A DNA stretch of 64,000 bases, from NCBI RefSeq assembly GCF_011947265.1, contig NZ_JAATHD010000014.1, positions 62,001 through 126,000 of the forward strand, written 5' to 3'. Origin of the DNA: Paenibacillus sp. HB172176 (GTDB lineage Bacteria; Bacillota; Bacilli; Paenibacillales; Paenibacillaceae). Below, piece after piece: positions 9,170 through 18,910 of this stretch. The first letter of the stretch is position 1; every line of letters starts with the position of its first letter. The position numbers and the translations under genes were made by a program. The notes under the pieces were generated by a model. That model was given only the letters and a program-made list of their open reading frames with translations. It was not told where the DNA came from and did not search any database.

Positions 9170-11071
9170 TCACTGGACCTGCAGCTTCTTCTTCCCGGTA
9201 TACTTCCATACATATTCGGTTAATTGCGCGGCCATTTCATAGAACAAAAACGGCGTAAGCAAGTAGATTCCGTTGAAAAGCGGCATCGCGGCGTCGAGCA
9301 ATTCCTGCGCGATTTTCACGCCTTCCGCCCTTCCCTCCGCTCCTTCAAGCCCCGCCATTCTTCTGCGGACCTCGTCCGAAAGCTGAATGCCCGGCACCTC
9401 GTTATGCAAGTATTCGGCGTTGCGTCCGTTCGCAAGCGGCATGATGCCGACGAATATCGGAATATCGAGATGCTTCGTCGCTTCGGCCACGCGTTCGAAC
9501 AAGGCCGGGTCATAGATTGGCTGCGTCATAATATAGTCCGCGCCGGAAGCGATCTTGCGCTCGAGCCGCTGCACCGCCTTGTCCAGATGCTTGACATTCG
9601 GATTAAAGGCCGCACCGACGACGAAATTCGCCTTTTGCTTCAGCGGCTTGCCGGAGAATGCCAGACCTTCGTTCAGCTGCTTGATCATGCGAATCATCTC
9701 GAAGGAGGTCAGATCATAAACCGAGGAAGAATCGGGCAAATCCCCGAATCTCGCGGGATCGCCCGTTACCGCCAGAATATGATCGATGCCCAGCGCGTCG
9801 AGTCCCATCATATGCGACTGCGTTCCAATTAGATTGCGATCGCGGCAAGCGATATGAACAAGCGGCCGAATGCCTATTCTCTCTTGCACGAGGGCGGCTA
9901 GCGCCAGATTGCTCATACGGGTAACGGCGAGCGAATTATCCGCCATCGTTACCGCGTCCACCTTCGCATCCTTCAACGCTTCGGCGCCCGCCATGAATTT
10001 CCCGATATCGAGATCGCGCGGCGGGTCCAGCTCGACGATTACGGTATGACGCTCCTTCACCAGCTCCACGATGGAAGGAGCAGAGACCGCCGGCTCCTCC
10101 GCCAAGCCCGTACCCTGCTTATGCGGCTTGATCTCGACGCTCTCCTGCCGCTTTCTTGCGGAAGGCTCCGCGAGCCCTAGCTGCGGCGAATATTCGGCAA
10201 GCGAAGCGGAGATCGCGGCAATATGCTCCGGGGTTGTCCCGCAGCAGCCGCCGATAATTCTCGCGCCTCGATCCGCAAATCTGCGAGCGCATTCCGCAAA
10301 ATAATCCGGCCCCGCGGAATAGGTGTATTTGCCGTCCACATAGTCGGGAATGCCGGCATTCGGGAACACGGACATCGGCAGAGGGACAGGCCCTTCCACG
10401 GCGTCGATCGCGCGCAGAATGCCGTTCGGACCGCTCCGGCAATTGAACCCGACCACATCCGCCCCAAGCTCGCCGAGCTGGCGGAACGCTTCATGAAGCT
10501 GGACGCCGTCCTGCGTCCGGCCCACATCCTCGACCGCGAATTGGCAAATGATCGGGATATCGGTCAGAGATCTCGCGATGTCAAGCGCCAGCTTCATCTC
10601 CTTCAAGTTATAGAAGGTTTCGAGCAGGATGCCGTCAACGCCCTCCTCCAGCAATGCGAGCATATGGCGCCGATAGGCCTCCTGGGCTTTGGTCGTGCGG
10701 AGATTTTTCAGCTTGCCGTCGCGGATGGAGCCAACCGCTCCGACAATGTAAGCGTCAGAGCCCGCAGCCTTTCTCGCCGCACGCACGCCAGCGCGGTTAA
10801 TCGCCTCCATCTCGCTTTCCAGACCGTGAATCGCCAGCTTCTCCACATTCGCGGAGAAGGTGTTCGTCTCGAGCACCCTTGCTCCCGCCTCATAATATTG
10901 ACGATGCACATTCTCGATCACTTCGGGGCGAAGAATATTCAATTCTTCGTAGGAAACGCCGACAGGGAACCCCATCTGATACAGATAGGTTCCCATCGCT
11001 CCGTCGCCTGTCAGCAAGCGCTCGGCCATCGCCTCGCGCAAGCTTTGCTTTGCAGAATGCAAGCCGCTCAT
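9170..11071 (-). CDS. Bifunctional homocysteine S-methyltransferase / methylenetetrahydrofolate reductase
   Basis: 633 residues in two domains. The first (about 1-295) is a homocysteine S-methyltransferase with zinc-ligand cysteines in GFNCRSGP and GGCCGTTPEH. The second (about 345-630) is a MetF-type FAD-dependent TIM barrel. B. subtilis YitJ has the same architecture, and it links one-carbon reduction to methionine formation. dapF ends just upstream. Two starts are plausible: ATG at 11071 with AGGTGG 5 nt ahead, or GTG at 11080 directly after the dapF stop with GGAG at 8 nt. I see no S-box riboswitch, unlike yitJ. Confidence 0.92.
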   Translation of the reverse strand: MSGLHSAKQSLREAMAERLLTGDGAMGTYLYQMGFPVGVSYEELNILRPEVIENVHRQYYEAGARVLETNTFSANVEKLAIHGLESEMEAINRAGVRAARKAAGSDAYIVGAVGSIRDGKLKNLRTTKAQEAYRRHMLALLEEGVDGILLETFYNLKEMKLALDIARSLTDIPIICQFAVEDVGRTQDGVQLHEAFRQLGELGADVVGFNCRSGPNGILRAIDAVEGPVPLPMSVFPNAGIPDYVDGKYTYSAGPDYFAECARRFADRGARIIGGCCGTTPEHIAAISASLAEYSPQLGLAEPSARKRQESVEIKPHKQGTGLAEEPAVSAPSIVELVKERHTVIVELDPPRDLDIGKFMAGAEALKDAKVDAVTMADNSLAVTRMSNLALAALVQERIGIRPLVHIACRDRNLIGTQSHMMGLDALGIDHILAVTGDPARFGDLPDSSSVYDLTSFEMIRMIKQLNEGLAFSGKPLKQKANFVVGAAFNPNVKHLDKAVQRLERKIASGADYIMTQPIYDPALFERVAEATKHLDIPIFVGIMPLANGRNAEYLHNEVPGIQLSDEVRRRMAGLEGAEGRAEGVKIAQELLDAAMPLFNGIYLLTPFLFYEMAAQLTEYVWKYTGKKKLQVQ

Positions 11072-11080
11072 GACAGCCAC

Positions 11081-11911
11081 CTACAACACTCCGCGGAAGA
11101 CTTCCGCAGCAGGTCCCGTCATATAGACATGATTGTCGGCTTCATTCCATTCAATCAGCAGATTCCCGCCCTTGAGCGAGATCGTAGCCGTCCGGTCGGT
11201 AGCCTCGGTCAGCACCGACGCCACAAGCGTCGCGCAGGCTCCCGTGCCGCAGGCCAGCGTAGGTCCCGCGCCGCGCTCCCATACGCGCATATCGGCTTGC
11301 GTGCGGGAATTGACCGTTACGAATTCCACGTTGATCTTGCGCGGGAACATCGGATGAACCTCGAGCTTCGGCCCCCAGGTTGCCAAATCGAAGCTTACGG
11401 CGTCGTCGACGAAGATGACGCAGTGCGGATTGCCCATCGATACCGCAGTGAAGCGGAACGAGCGTCCATCCACCTCGATCTCATGCTCCACCACGCGCTC
11501 CGCATTCACCGTTGTCGGCACTTGCAGCCCTTGCAGGATCGGCTCGCCCATATCGACGCGAACCGATTGCACCTTCGCTTCCTCCACCGTCAGTTGCACT
11601 TTCTGCACGCCCGCTCCGAGCGTTTCGATGGTAATCTCATCCTTGCTCGTCATGCCGTTGTCGTACACATATTTCGCTACGCAGCGAATCGCATTGCCGC
11701 ATTGCTCCGCCTCGGAGCCGTCCGAATTGATAATCCGCATGCGGAAATCAGCCTTCTCGGATGGCAGAATATAGACCAGACCGTCTGCTCCGATTCCGAA
11801 GAACCGGTTGCAGAGGCGAATCGCCAGCTCTGCCGCGTCCTCCGGAAGCCGCTGTTCGCCGGCCACCACGATAAAGTCATTGCCAAGTCCGTTCATCTTC
11901 GTAAAATTCAT
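11081..11911 (-). CDS. dapF: Diaminopimelate epimerase
   Basis: 276 residues. Both catalytic cysteines are visible, in AEQCGNAIRC and LACGTGACATL. The enzyme interconverts LL- and meso-diaminopimelate for lysine and peptidoglycan. GAAGGGGAG precedes the ATG. Its stop abuts the methyltransferase/MTHFR gene, so the two form an operon. The Ca2+ ATPase ends about 140 bp upstream on the same strand. Confidence 0.97.
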   Translation of the reverse strand: MNFTKMNGLGNDFIVVAGEQRLPEDAAELAIRLCNRFFGIGADGLVYILPSEKADFRMRIINSDGSEAEQCGNAIRCVAKYVYDNGMTSKDEITIETLGAGVQKVQLTVEEAKVQSVRVDMGEPILQGLQVPTTVNAERVVEHEIEVDGRSFRFTAVSMGNPHCVIFVDDAVSFDLATWGPKLEVHPMFPRKINVEFVTVNSRTQADMRVWERGAGPTLACGTGACATLVASVLTEATDRTATISLKGGNLLIEWNEADNHVYMTGPAAEVFRGVL

Positions 11912-12048
11912 CTATGCTCTCCCCTTCATTTAAGCTGCTGCCCCAGGGTGTGTATGCAGACCCCAGACCCTAGTATTCTGTACTCTAGCATACCGTAAAT
12001 GAAGGAGAAATGATATTGAGGAATTGCATCATCATTTGCATTATTTCG

Positions 12049-14838
12049 TCATCTTGCTACCGATTGCGGCCCCAGCGGCCACTTGGAATTCGATTTTTTC
12101 TTGTTCGATTTGCCAAGCACGCTGCCAATCCCCATCACAAAGGTAGGAATTCCAGCGGCTACGAATACGAGACACCATTCGCGGAAGCCGATCGGCACCG
12201 TTTTGAAGATCGGCTGCAGCGCGTCGATGTAAAGCACGCCAATCATCAAAGCAAGCGAGGACAAGACGGCGAACACCAGCGATTTATTTTGCAGCGGATT
12301 GCGATGGAAGATCGAACGCGAGCTGCGGCAATCAAATACATGTATCAATTGCGCGAGCACGAGCGTCGCGAAAGCGACCGTCTGGGCGGTGATCAGACCT
12401 TGCGCATCGCTGCCGTGCTCAAGCAGCGTAATCCAGAAGGCGCCGAGCGTGCAGATGCCGATCAAGATGCCGCGGCTAATAATTTTCCAGCCGAGCCGTC
12501 TTGCGAATATGTTCTCCTTGGCCGATCTCGGCTTATGCTGCATAAGGTCCTTCTCCGCCTGATCGACGCCGAGCGCCATAGCAGGCAAGCCGTCCGTCAC
12601 CAGATTGACCCATAAAATCTGGATCGGCACGAGCGGCAGCGGCAGACCCGCCATCATCGCCAGAAACATGACGAGAATTTCGCCGACATTCGAAGCAAGC
12701 AGATAACGAATGAATTTGCGAATATTTTCATAGATGCCCCTGCCTTCCTCAATCGCCGCCACAATCGTCGAGAAATTGTCGTCGCTGAGAATAAGCGAGG
12801 ACGCCTCCTTCGACACATCCGTACCGGTAATGCCCATTGCGATTCCGATATCCGCTGCCTTGATTGCGGGAGCGTCGTTGACGCCGTCGCCCGTCATCGC
12901 CACAACATGTCCTCTTCGCTGCAGCGCTTTGACGATTCGCAGCTTATGCTCCGGCGAGACGCGGGCGTAGACATACGCATTGTCAACGATGCCCTCCAGC
13001 TTCTCGTCATCGAACGCTTCAAGCTCCTTGCCGCTGATCGCGATGCCGCCGCGAGGCATAATGCCGAGCTGAGTCGCGATGGCTTCCGCCGTGAGCTGAT
13101 GATCGCCCGTAATCATCACGGTCTTGATGCCCGCCCTGCGGCAGGTCGCAATGGCATCCTTCACCTCGCGCCGAGGCGGATCGATCATGCCGGTCAAGCC
13201 GACGAATACCAGCCCGTTCTCGACCTCGCCTTCCGTCTCGCAGGCATCCGTAAGCTTGAGATCGCGATAGGCCAGTCCAAGCACGCGCAGGGCGGACTGG
13301 GCCATTCGCTCGCCCGCTTCCGCGCATTTGCGCTTGAGCGTTGCGGTGAAGGGCACAACCTTGCCGTCCCAGAGCACATAAGAGCAATGCTCCATGAGCA
13401 GATCCGGCGCCCCCTTCGTGCAGAGCAGCCTGCCGCCCTGATGCTTCACGACGACCGACATGCGCTTGCGTTCGGAATCGAACGGGAACTCCTTCTCCCG
13501 CTGGTAGAGCATCTCGAGCGATTTGGCGGACGAGCCCAGCTTGGTCGCCAGAACCGCAAGCGCGCCTTCCGTCGGATCGCCCTTCAACACCCATTCCTCC
13601 GCCGCTTCCTTCGATTTCCGCTTCTTCGCGTTCGGGTCATTCGCCTCTTGCTTTATAATCTGCGCATTATTGCACAAGGCGCTGATTTGCAACAGCCGTT
13701 TTACAGGCTGATCATGCTTCAGATCGAGCGTTCTTCCGTCCTCGTACATCGCCCCTGTCGGCTCGTAGCCTTCTCCGCTCACCTCAAGCTGCCTGCCGCT
13801 GATCCAGACATGCGTAACGGTCATCTTGTTCTGCGTCAAGGTGCCTGTCTTATCGGAGCATATAACGGAAGCGCAGCCGAGCGTTTCCACGGAAGGCAGC
13901 TTCCGCACGATTGCTTTCCGTTTGATCATGCGCTGCACGCCGAGCGCCAGCGCGATGGTGACAATTGCCGGCAAGCCTTCCGGAATGGCGGCGACAGCCA
14001 GACTGACTCCGGCGAGGAACATGCCGTAAGCCGGCTGTCCATGCAGAATGCCCGCCAGCACGACCATGACCGTAAGCCCAAGCGCGACGATAATGAGCAG
14101 CTTGCCGAGCTGCTCAAGCCGATGCTGCAGCGGCGTTTCCATCGATTCGGTCTCCTGAATCAGGCCGGCGATCTTGCCCATCTCCGTGCGCATACCCGTT
14201 CGTACGACAATGCCCTTGGCTGTCCCGCGCGTAATCATCGTACCCATAAAGCCGACATTTCGTTGATCGCCAAGCGGAAGCTCTCCTTCCGTTATCGGAG
14301 CGGCATGCTTGCCTACGGGCACGGACTCGCCCGTCAAGGCCGATTCTTCCACATAACAGCTGTTCGCCTCGATGAGCCTCACATCGGCGGGAATGCGATC
14401 CCCGCTCTCGAGGAAGATCACATCGCCGGCAACCAGATCCTTGGCGAGCACAGTTACGCGCTCGCCGCCGCGAAGCACGGTGGCTGAAGGGGCGGACAGC
14501 TCCCTCAGCGCTCTAAGCGAGCGCTCGGCTCTGAACTCCTGCACGAAGCCGAGCACGGCATTAATGACGATAATCGCAATAATCGTAATCGCGTCCAAAT
14601 ATTCGCCGAGCAGTCCGGAGATCAGCGTTGCACCCATCAAGATGAGCACCATGAAATCCTTGAACTGATTCAGGAACAGCACAACGGGAGATATCCGCTT
14701 GCCCTCCGTAAGCTCATTGCTTCCTCCCTGCTCCAGGCGTTCTGCCGCGGCGGAGGGCTTCAGCCCATCTTCCAGCGAGCCTTTTAGCGTATCAAGCAGC
14801 TCATTCGTGCTCATTTGATGCCATTTCATTTGTTCCAT
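12049..14838 (-). CDS. SERCA-type calcium-translocating P-type ATPase (YloB-like)
   Basis: 929 residues. P-type ATPase landmarks in order: TGES actuator loop, the transmembrane PEGLPAIV calcium-site helix, the phosphorylated Asp in DKTGTLT, GDGVNDAP hinge, and NLVTDGLPA in M6 with calcium-coordinating Asn/Asp. About ten membrane segments are evident. Location beside rqcH matches yloA-yloB in B. subtilis, where YloB pumps Ca2+ during spore formation. I start at MEQMKWHQM (14838) because GGAGGGAG lies just ahead; the frame extends further without similarity. Confidence 0.94.
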   Translation of the reverse strand: MEQMKWHQMSTNELLDTLKGSLEDGLKPSAAAERLEQGGSNELTEGKRISPVVLFLNQFKDFMVLILMGATLISGLLGEYLDAITIIAIIVINAVLGFVQEFRAERSLRALRELSAPSATVLRGGERVTVLAKDLVAGDVIFLESGDRIPADVRLIEANSCYVEESALTGESVPVGKHAAPITEGELPLGDQRNVGFMGTMITRGTAKGIVVRTGMRTEMGKIAGLIQETESMETPLQHRLEQLGKLLIIVALGLTVMVVLAGILHGQPAYGMFLAGVSLAVAAIPEGLPAIVTIALALGVQRMIKRKAIVRKLPSVETLGCASVICSDKTGTLTQNKMTVTHVWISGRQLEVSGEGYEPTGAMYEDGRTLDLKHDQPVKRLLQISALCNNAQIIKQEANDPNAKKRKSKEAAEEWVLKGDPTEGALAVLATKLGSSAKSLEMLYQREKEFPFDSERKRMSVVVKHQGGRLLCTKGAPDLLMEHCSYVLWDGKVVPFTATLKRKCAEAGERMAQSALRVLGLAYRDLKLTDACETEGEVENGLVFVGLTGMIDPPRREVKDAIATCRRAGIKTVMITGDHQLTAEAIATQLGIMPRGGIAISGKELEAFDDEKLEGIVDNAYVYARVSPEHKLRIVKALQRRGHVVAMTGDGVNDAPAIKAADIGIAMGITGTDVSKEASSLILSDDNFSTIVAAIEEGRGIYENIRKFIRYLLASNVGEILVMFLAMMAGLPLPLVPIQILWVNLVTDGLPAMALGVDQAEKDLMQHKPRSAKENIFARRLGWKIISRGILIGICTLGAFWITLLEHGSDAQGLITAQTVAFATLVLAQLIHVFDCRSSRSIFHRNPLQNKSLVFAVLSSLALMIGVLYIDALQPIFKTVPIGFREWCLVFVAAGIPTFVMGIGSVLGKSNKKKSNSKWPLGPQSVAR

Positions 14839-15173
14839 TGTACGACTCCCTCCTGTATGATGCCGGCCCAACGGACAGCATTTAAACGCACGTTCAAAAA
14901 GACCGGTTTTCAGCACCGAGAAGCTTGTATGAAGCTAGAAACTGAGGAACGGAACGTAGTGGTTGCTACGTGAGTACCAGAAGTTTCGGCTGAATGCAAG
15001 ATTCGATGTCGAGTAGACTTCTTGACATACATCGTGATCAAAAGCGGGCTTTTTGAACAACCCTTCTACCACCACTATATTCGGACAGGTTGTAAATTAT
15101 CCCACCGCACTTAAGTTTTTCTCTTAAATATGGCATGATAGTAACATCTGACAGAGAGAGGAATTTAATCATT
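14839..15173. other. Divergent intergenic region between the Ca2+ ATPase gene and rqcH
   Basis: 335 bp that must hold promoters for both flanking genes. Half of it is the inverted-repeat element described separately (14892-15058). The rest, 15059-15173, has an AT-rich stretch with a TATGGCATGATAGT segment that could serve as the rqcH -10 region, though no clear -35 box is seen. No gene is apparent. Confidence 0.5.
14892..15058. repeat. 167-bp element with imperfect terminal inverted repeats
   Basis: The ends 14892-14915 and 15035-15058 are inverted copies matching at 20 of 24 positions, both starting GTTCAAAAAG. Inside, ACGTAG-tggttg-CTACGT (14954-14971) is a perfect 6-bp hairpin, and GATGTC near 15005 can pair with GACAT near 15024. 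There is no open frame, so it would be non-autonomous: a MITE-like or structured dispersed repeat. I have an uncertain recollection of similar intergenic repeats in Paenibacillus genomes. No second copy is present in this window. Confidence 0.65.
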
Positions 15174-16937
15174 ATGGCTTTAGACGGCATTGTCGTGCGC
15201 GCGATCGCACATGAGCTTCAGCGCTGTATCGGCGCGCGCATTCATAAAATCCATCAGCCCTCGTCACAGGAGCTGGTGTTTGGTATAAGAGGCAACGGTG
15301 TGAACGGTAGGCTGCTCTTGTCGGCCAATCCGACCTATCCGAGAATCCACTGGACGACCGCGGCCTATGTGAATCCGCTCGAAGCGCCCATGTTCTGCAT
15401 GCTGCTTCGCAAGCATTGCGAAGGCGGCGTCATCGAATCCGTGAAGCAGATTGGCCGCGAGCGCATTCTGCATATCGCGATCAGACATCGCGATGAGCTC
15501 GGCGATACATCGAGCAAACGAATCATTATCGAAATTATGGGAAGACACAGCAATATCATTCTTATTGACGAAGCGACCGGACTCATTCTGGACGGCATTC
15601 ATCATGTAACTCCGGCCATCTCCACCTATCGCATCGTGATGCCCGGCAGCGCGTACACCGCTCCTCCCGAGCAAGACAAGGTCGATCCGCTGAGCATAAC
15701 CGAACGCCACGCGTTCTGGGAGCAGCTTGCTGCGCCGAAGCAAGGGGCGGAGAGCTCTTGGCAGAATCGGCTGGTCGGAGCATTCAGCGGCTTCAGCCCG
15801 CTGCTCGCGAAGGAGATCGTCTACCGCGCCGTGCAAAGCTCGAAAGCCGACATGGAGCTCGAGGAGCAGCCGGAAGCGCTGTGGGAAGCATTCCGCTCCC
15901 TCAATCAGCTTTTTGAGGAGCATCACTACGAGCCTGTCCTTGTCGAGAACGGGGAGACGGGCAAAGCCAGCTTCTCCGTGACGCAGCTGACTCATATACC
16001 TGGCGAAACGATACGCTACGAGTCCGTCAGCGACTTGCTCGAAGCCTTCTTCGGCGACAAGGCGGAGCGCGACACCGTGAAGCAGCGCGCCGCGGACTTG
16101 ATTCGTTTCGTGCAGAACGAAAAGAGCAAGAATGTCTCGAAGATCAAAAAGCTGGAGGAAACGCTCAAGGAAGCGAAGGATGCGGAGAAATACAAGGTGC
16201 TGGGAGAGCTGCTGACGGCTTACATGCATCAAATCAATAAAGGCGACACCTCCGTTGAGCTGATCAATTTCTATGACGAGGAGCAAGCGACGGTCTCGAT
16301 CGAACTGGATCCTCAGCTAAGTCCCTCTGAGAATGCTCAGCGCTATTTCCGAAGATATACGAAGCATCGGAACTCCCTGGCGGTCGTCGCGGAGCAAATG
16401 GAGATTGCAGACAAGGAAATCCATTATTTCGAAGGGCTGCTTCAGCAGCTGGAATCCGCGTCGCTGGCGGATATCGGCGAGATCAGAGACGAGCTTGTCG
16501 CGGAAGGGTATATGAAGGAGAAGCATCGCAGAGGGCCGAAACGAAAAAAAGCAATGCGGCCTGCACTGCTTTGCTACACCTCCTCGGAGGGCATTCCAAT
16601 CTATGTAGGTAAAAATAACACGCAAAATGAATATGTGACGAATCGGCTCGCCGCGCCATCTGACACATGGCTTCACACCAAGGACATTCCAGGCTCCCAT
16701 GTGGTCATCAAAGCAACGAATTTCGGCAATCCGACGCTGGAGGAAGCCGCCATGCTGGCCGCGCATTACAGTCAAGCCAGAGCGTCGAGCATGATTCCGG
16801 TCGATCACACCTTGATTCGTCATGTACGCAAGCCAAGCGGCGCTAAGCCGGGCTTTGTCATCTACGATCATCAGAAAACCCTGTTCATCACGCCGGACGA
16901 GAATCGTATCAAGCAATTAAGCCGGGAAACAAAGTGA
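15174..16937 (+). CDS. rqcH: Ribosome quality control protein RqcH (NFACT / fibronectin-binding-like family)
   Basis: 587 residues. NFACT-N domain at the start (MALDGIVVRAIAHELQ), helical middle with a coiled coil near residues 300-345, and the NFACT-R (DUF814) domain near the C-terminus (IYVGKNNTQNEYVTNR, DTWLHTKDIPGSHVVI). RqcH binds the large subunit carrying a stalled nascent chain and recruits alanyl-tRNA to add an alanine tail; the family was earlier called FbpA. Beginning at the ATG at 15174 gives the family N-terminus. It is divergent from the Ca2+ ATPase gene, as yloA-yloB. Confidence 0.94.
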   Translation: MALDGIVVRAIAHELQRCIGARIHKIHQPSSQELVFGIRGNGVNGRLLLSANPTYPRIHWTTAAYVNPLEAPMFCMLLRKHCEGGVIESVKQIGRERILHIAIRHRDELGDTSSKRIIIEIMGRHSNIILIDEATGLILDGIHHVTPAISTYRIVMPGSAYTAPPEQDKVDPLSITERHAFWEQLAAPKQGAESSWQNRLVGAFSGFSPLLAKEIVYRAVQSSKADMELEEQPEALWEAFRSLNQLFEEHHYEPVLVENGETGKASFSVTQLTHIPGETIRYESVSDLLEAFFGDKAERDTVKQRAADLIRFVQNEKSKNVSKIKKLEETLKEAKDAEKYKVLGELLTAYMHQINKGDTSVELINFYDEEQATVSIELDPQLSPSENAQRYFRRYTKHRNSLAVVAEQMEIADKEIHYFEGLLQQLESASLADIGEIRDELVAEGYMKEKHRRGPKRKKAMRPALLCYTSSEGIPIYVGKNNTQNEYVTNRLAAPSDTWLHTKDIPGSHVVIKATNFGNPTLEEAAMLAAHYSQARASSMIPVDHTLIRHVRKPSGAKPGFVIYDHQKTLFITPDENRIKQLSRETK

Positions 16938-16977
16938 AGCGGCGACGCCCTGCGTCCTACCGAATCATGTCCTGCGC

Positions 16978-17859
16978 TTAGCCACGCTCCCGCAGCTGCA
17001 GCAGCTGCGGGACAATCGCCGCGGACACGCCTCGGGCGCCCAAATCTCCATGGAAGCTGACGCCTTCCCGGATACCGTGAAAATCCGATCCGCCAGTCGC
17101 GATCAGATTATATTTTCTCGCCAGATCCCCGTAACGCCGCTCATCCTCCATCGAATGATCCGAATGCGACGCTTCAATGCCGTCGAAGCCGAGACGAAGC
17201 AGTCTCTCCACAAGCTCATCGTTGCCGTAAAGGCCCGGATGCGCCATAACGGCCACGCCGCCCGCGTCCCGAATCCAGCCCAGCGCCTCTTCCGGATGAA
17301 TTCTCTCCTGCAGCACGTAAGCGGCGGCCCCTGCGGCCAAATAACGATCGAACGCTTCCTTCATGGAAGGGACGATGCCCTTACGCACCAGAACCTCCGC
17401 AATATGAGGCCTTCCTGTGCTCTTCAGCTTTGCATCCGCGCCATGGACGACCGAAGTTCGCCCCGACCGCGAAACCTCGTCTACCTCCGCCATCGTGATC
17501 GCGATTCCAAGCGCATTCAGTCTTTGCAAAATTTGCACGTTGCGCCGGTCCCTGGCCAGGCGCTGCAGCGATAGACGCTCCTGCCACAGCTTGTCCGCAA
17601 TATTCATGCCATAGCCCAGAATATGAATGTCCGCGCCGTCCGCGATCGTGCTCAGCTCAACGCCGGGAATAACGGCCAGGCCTGAACGCCCTCCTTCCTC
17701 AATCGCTTCCTCCACGCCTGAAGTCGTATCATGATCCGTAATCGCAATGGCCGACAGGCCTGCTTCCTTCGCCATTCGGACAACCGTCGCGGGAGCGAAC
17801 ATGCCGTCCGAAGCCGTCGTATGACAATGGAGATCCGCTCTTCCTTCGCTTACAGCCAT
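16978..17859 (-). CDS. PHP-domain phosphoesterase
   Basis: 293 residues. PHP metal-binding motifs are clear: ADLHCHTTASDG, ITDHDTTSG, and later MAHPGLYG and GGSDFHG. These residues bind a di- or trinuclear metal site. Relatives (YciV/TrpH type) are 3'-5' nucleases or phosphoesterases acting on small nucleotides or RNA ends; the substrate here cannot be told. The start overlaps the end of the LysR gene by 10 bp, so the two share a transcript. Confidence 0.9.
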   Translation of the reverse strand: MAVSEGRADLHCHTTASDGMFAPATVVRMAKEAGLSAIAITDHDTTSGVEEAIEEGGRSGLAVIPGVELSTIADGADIHILGYGMNIADKLWQERLSLQRLARDRRNVQILQRLNALGIAITMAEVDEVSRSGRTSVVHGADAKLKSTGRPHIAEVLVRKGIVPSMKEAFDRYLAAGAAAYVLQERIHPEEALGWIRDAGGVAVMAHPGLYGNDELVERLLRLGFDGIEASHSDHSMEDERRYGDLARKYNLIATGGSDFHGIREGVSFHGDLGARGVSAAIVPQLLQLRERG

Positions 17860-18764
17860 TGATGCAAATCCCTCTCTCTCAGGAAGGTAAGGAACGTAAC
17901 CGCCGAGATCGGAAGCAGCGCCGATTTCAAATAAATGGAATAGAATTGTCTTTGAAATTTGCTGTCCCTTATTTTCACGATTTTGATCAGACCAAGCGCA
18001 ACCTCGTGCTTCACCGACGAGGAGGACAGGAATGAAATGCCAAGTCCCGCTTCCACTGCGGATTTCACCGCCCCGGTGCTGCCAAGCTCCATCACGATCT
18101 TCATCTCGCTGAGATCGAAGCTTTTCTTCTTGAGCTGCTCTTCCATGACCAGCCTCGTCCCAGAGCCCTGCTCGCGCAGCACAAACGGATACTGCAGCGC
18201 CTCCTCCAGCAAAATATCGTCTCGGTCCGCAAGCGGATGTTCCTTGGGCACAACGAGCTTAAGCTCATCGCTCATAACCGCCTCCATATGCATATCCGGA
18301 TGATTGACCGGCGCCTCAATCAGGCCGAAATTAAGCTGATGATTCAGAATATCCTCCATAATCTGCGCGGTGTTCATGACCTTCATGCTGATCGAAATAT
18401 GCGGATATTCTTGTCCGAACGGCCCGAGAAGCCGCGGGAGAACATATTCGCCGATCGTCAAGGAGGAACCGAGCTGCAGCCGCCCTTTCAATTGCTTCGT
18501 GAAGGAGGACATCGCCTGATCGGTATCCCGAATGAGATCAATGCTGCGCTTCGCATAAGGCATAAGCGCTCTGCCCGCCTCCGTCAATTCAATTCGTTTC
18601 GTTGAACGCTGAAGCAGCTTGGTTCCGAAATAATCCTCCAGGGATTGCACTTGCATCGTCACGGCAGGCTGAGTCATATGCAAGGATTGCGCCGCAGCGG
18701 AGAAGCTGCCTCGCTCCGCAACTGTGAAGAAGATATGCAGCTGATGAAAGTTTAGAGCCATCAT
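17850..18764 (-). CDS. LysR-family transcriptional regulator, CysL-like
   Basis: 304 residues. The N-terminal winged helix-turn-helix (about 1-60: ALNFHQLHIFFTVAERGSF, then MTQPAVTMQVQSLE) and the C-terminal periplasmic-binding-like effector domain are standard. Overall it resembles CysL (YwfK), a sulfite-reductase regulator, but I cannot assign targets. ATG codons at 18764 and 18761 are both possible after AAGGGA. The PHP gene overlaps its 3' end. Confidence 0.9.
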   Translation of the reverse strand: MMALNFHQLHIFFTVAERGSFSAAAQSLHMTQPAVTMQVQSLEDYFGTKLLQRSTKRIELTEAGRALMPYAKRSIDLIRDTDQAMSSFTKQLKGRLQLGSSLTIGEYVLPRLLGPFGQEYPHISISMKVMNTAQIMEDILNHQLNFGLIEAPVNHPDMHMEAVMSDELKLVVPKEHPLADRDDILLEEALQYPFVLREQGSGTRLVMEEQLKKKSFDLSEMKIVMELGSTGAVKSAVEAGLGISFLSSSSVKHEVALGLIKIVKIRDSKFQRQFYSIYLKSALLPISAVTFLTFLRERDLHQWL

Positions 18765-18856
18765 GATCCGTCCCTTCTTGTCGTTCTCGCTATTATACAA
18801 CATAATAGGCCGAATGTTATAGAAAATTGATTCCTGGCTGCATCCCGCTTTCATGC

Positions 18857-18888
18857 AAAAAAAACGTATGATCGCCAGTGATCATACG
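18857..18888 (-). terminator. Rho-independent terminator
   Basis: On the minus strand a perfect 9-bp stem (GATCATACG side at 18880-18888, partner at 18865-18873, 6-nt loop) is followed by eight T residues (18857-18864). It lies about 22 bp beyond the stop of the unknown gene at 18911 and before the LysR gene. Confidence 0.9.
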
Positions 18889-18910
18889 CTTCATCCATTC
18901 TTTGTCATAG

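Noticed and set aside
11912-12048. An S-box (SAM) riboswitch ahead of dapF-MTHFR
   Set aside because: I looked for the conserved CUUAUC and related S-box segments in this 137-bp gap and found none.
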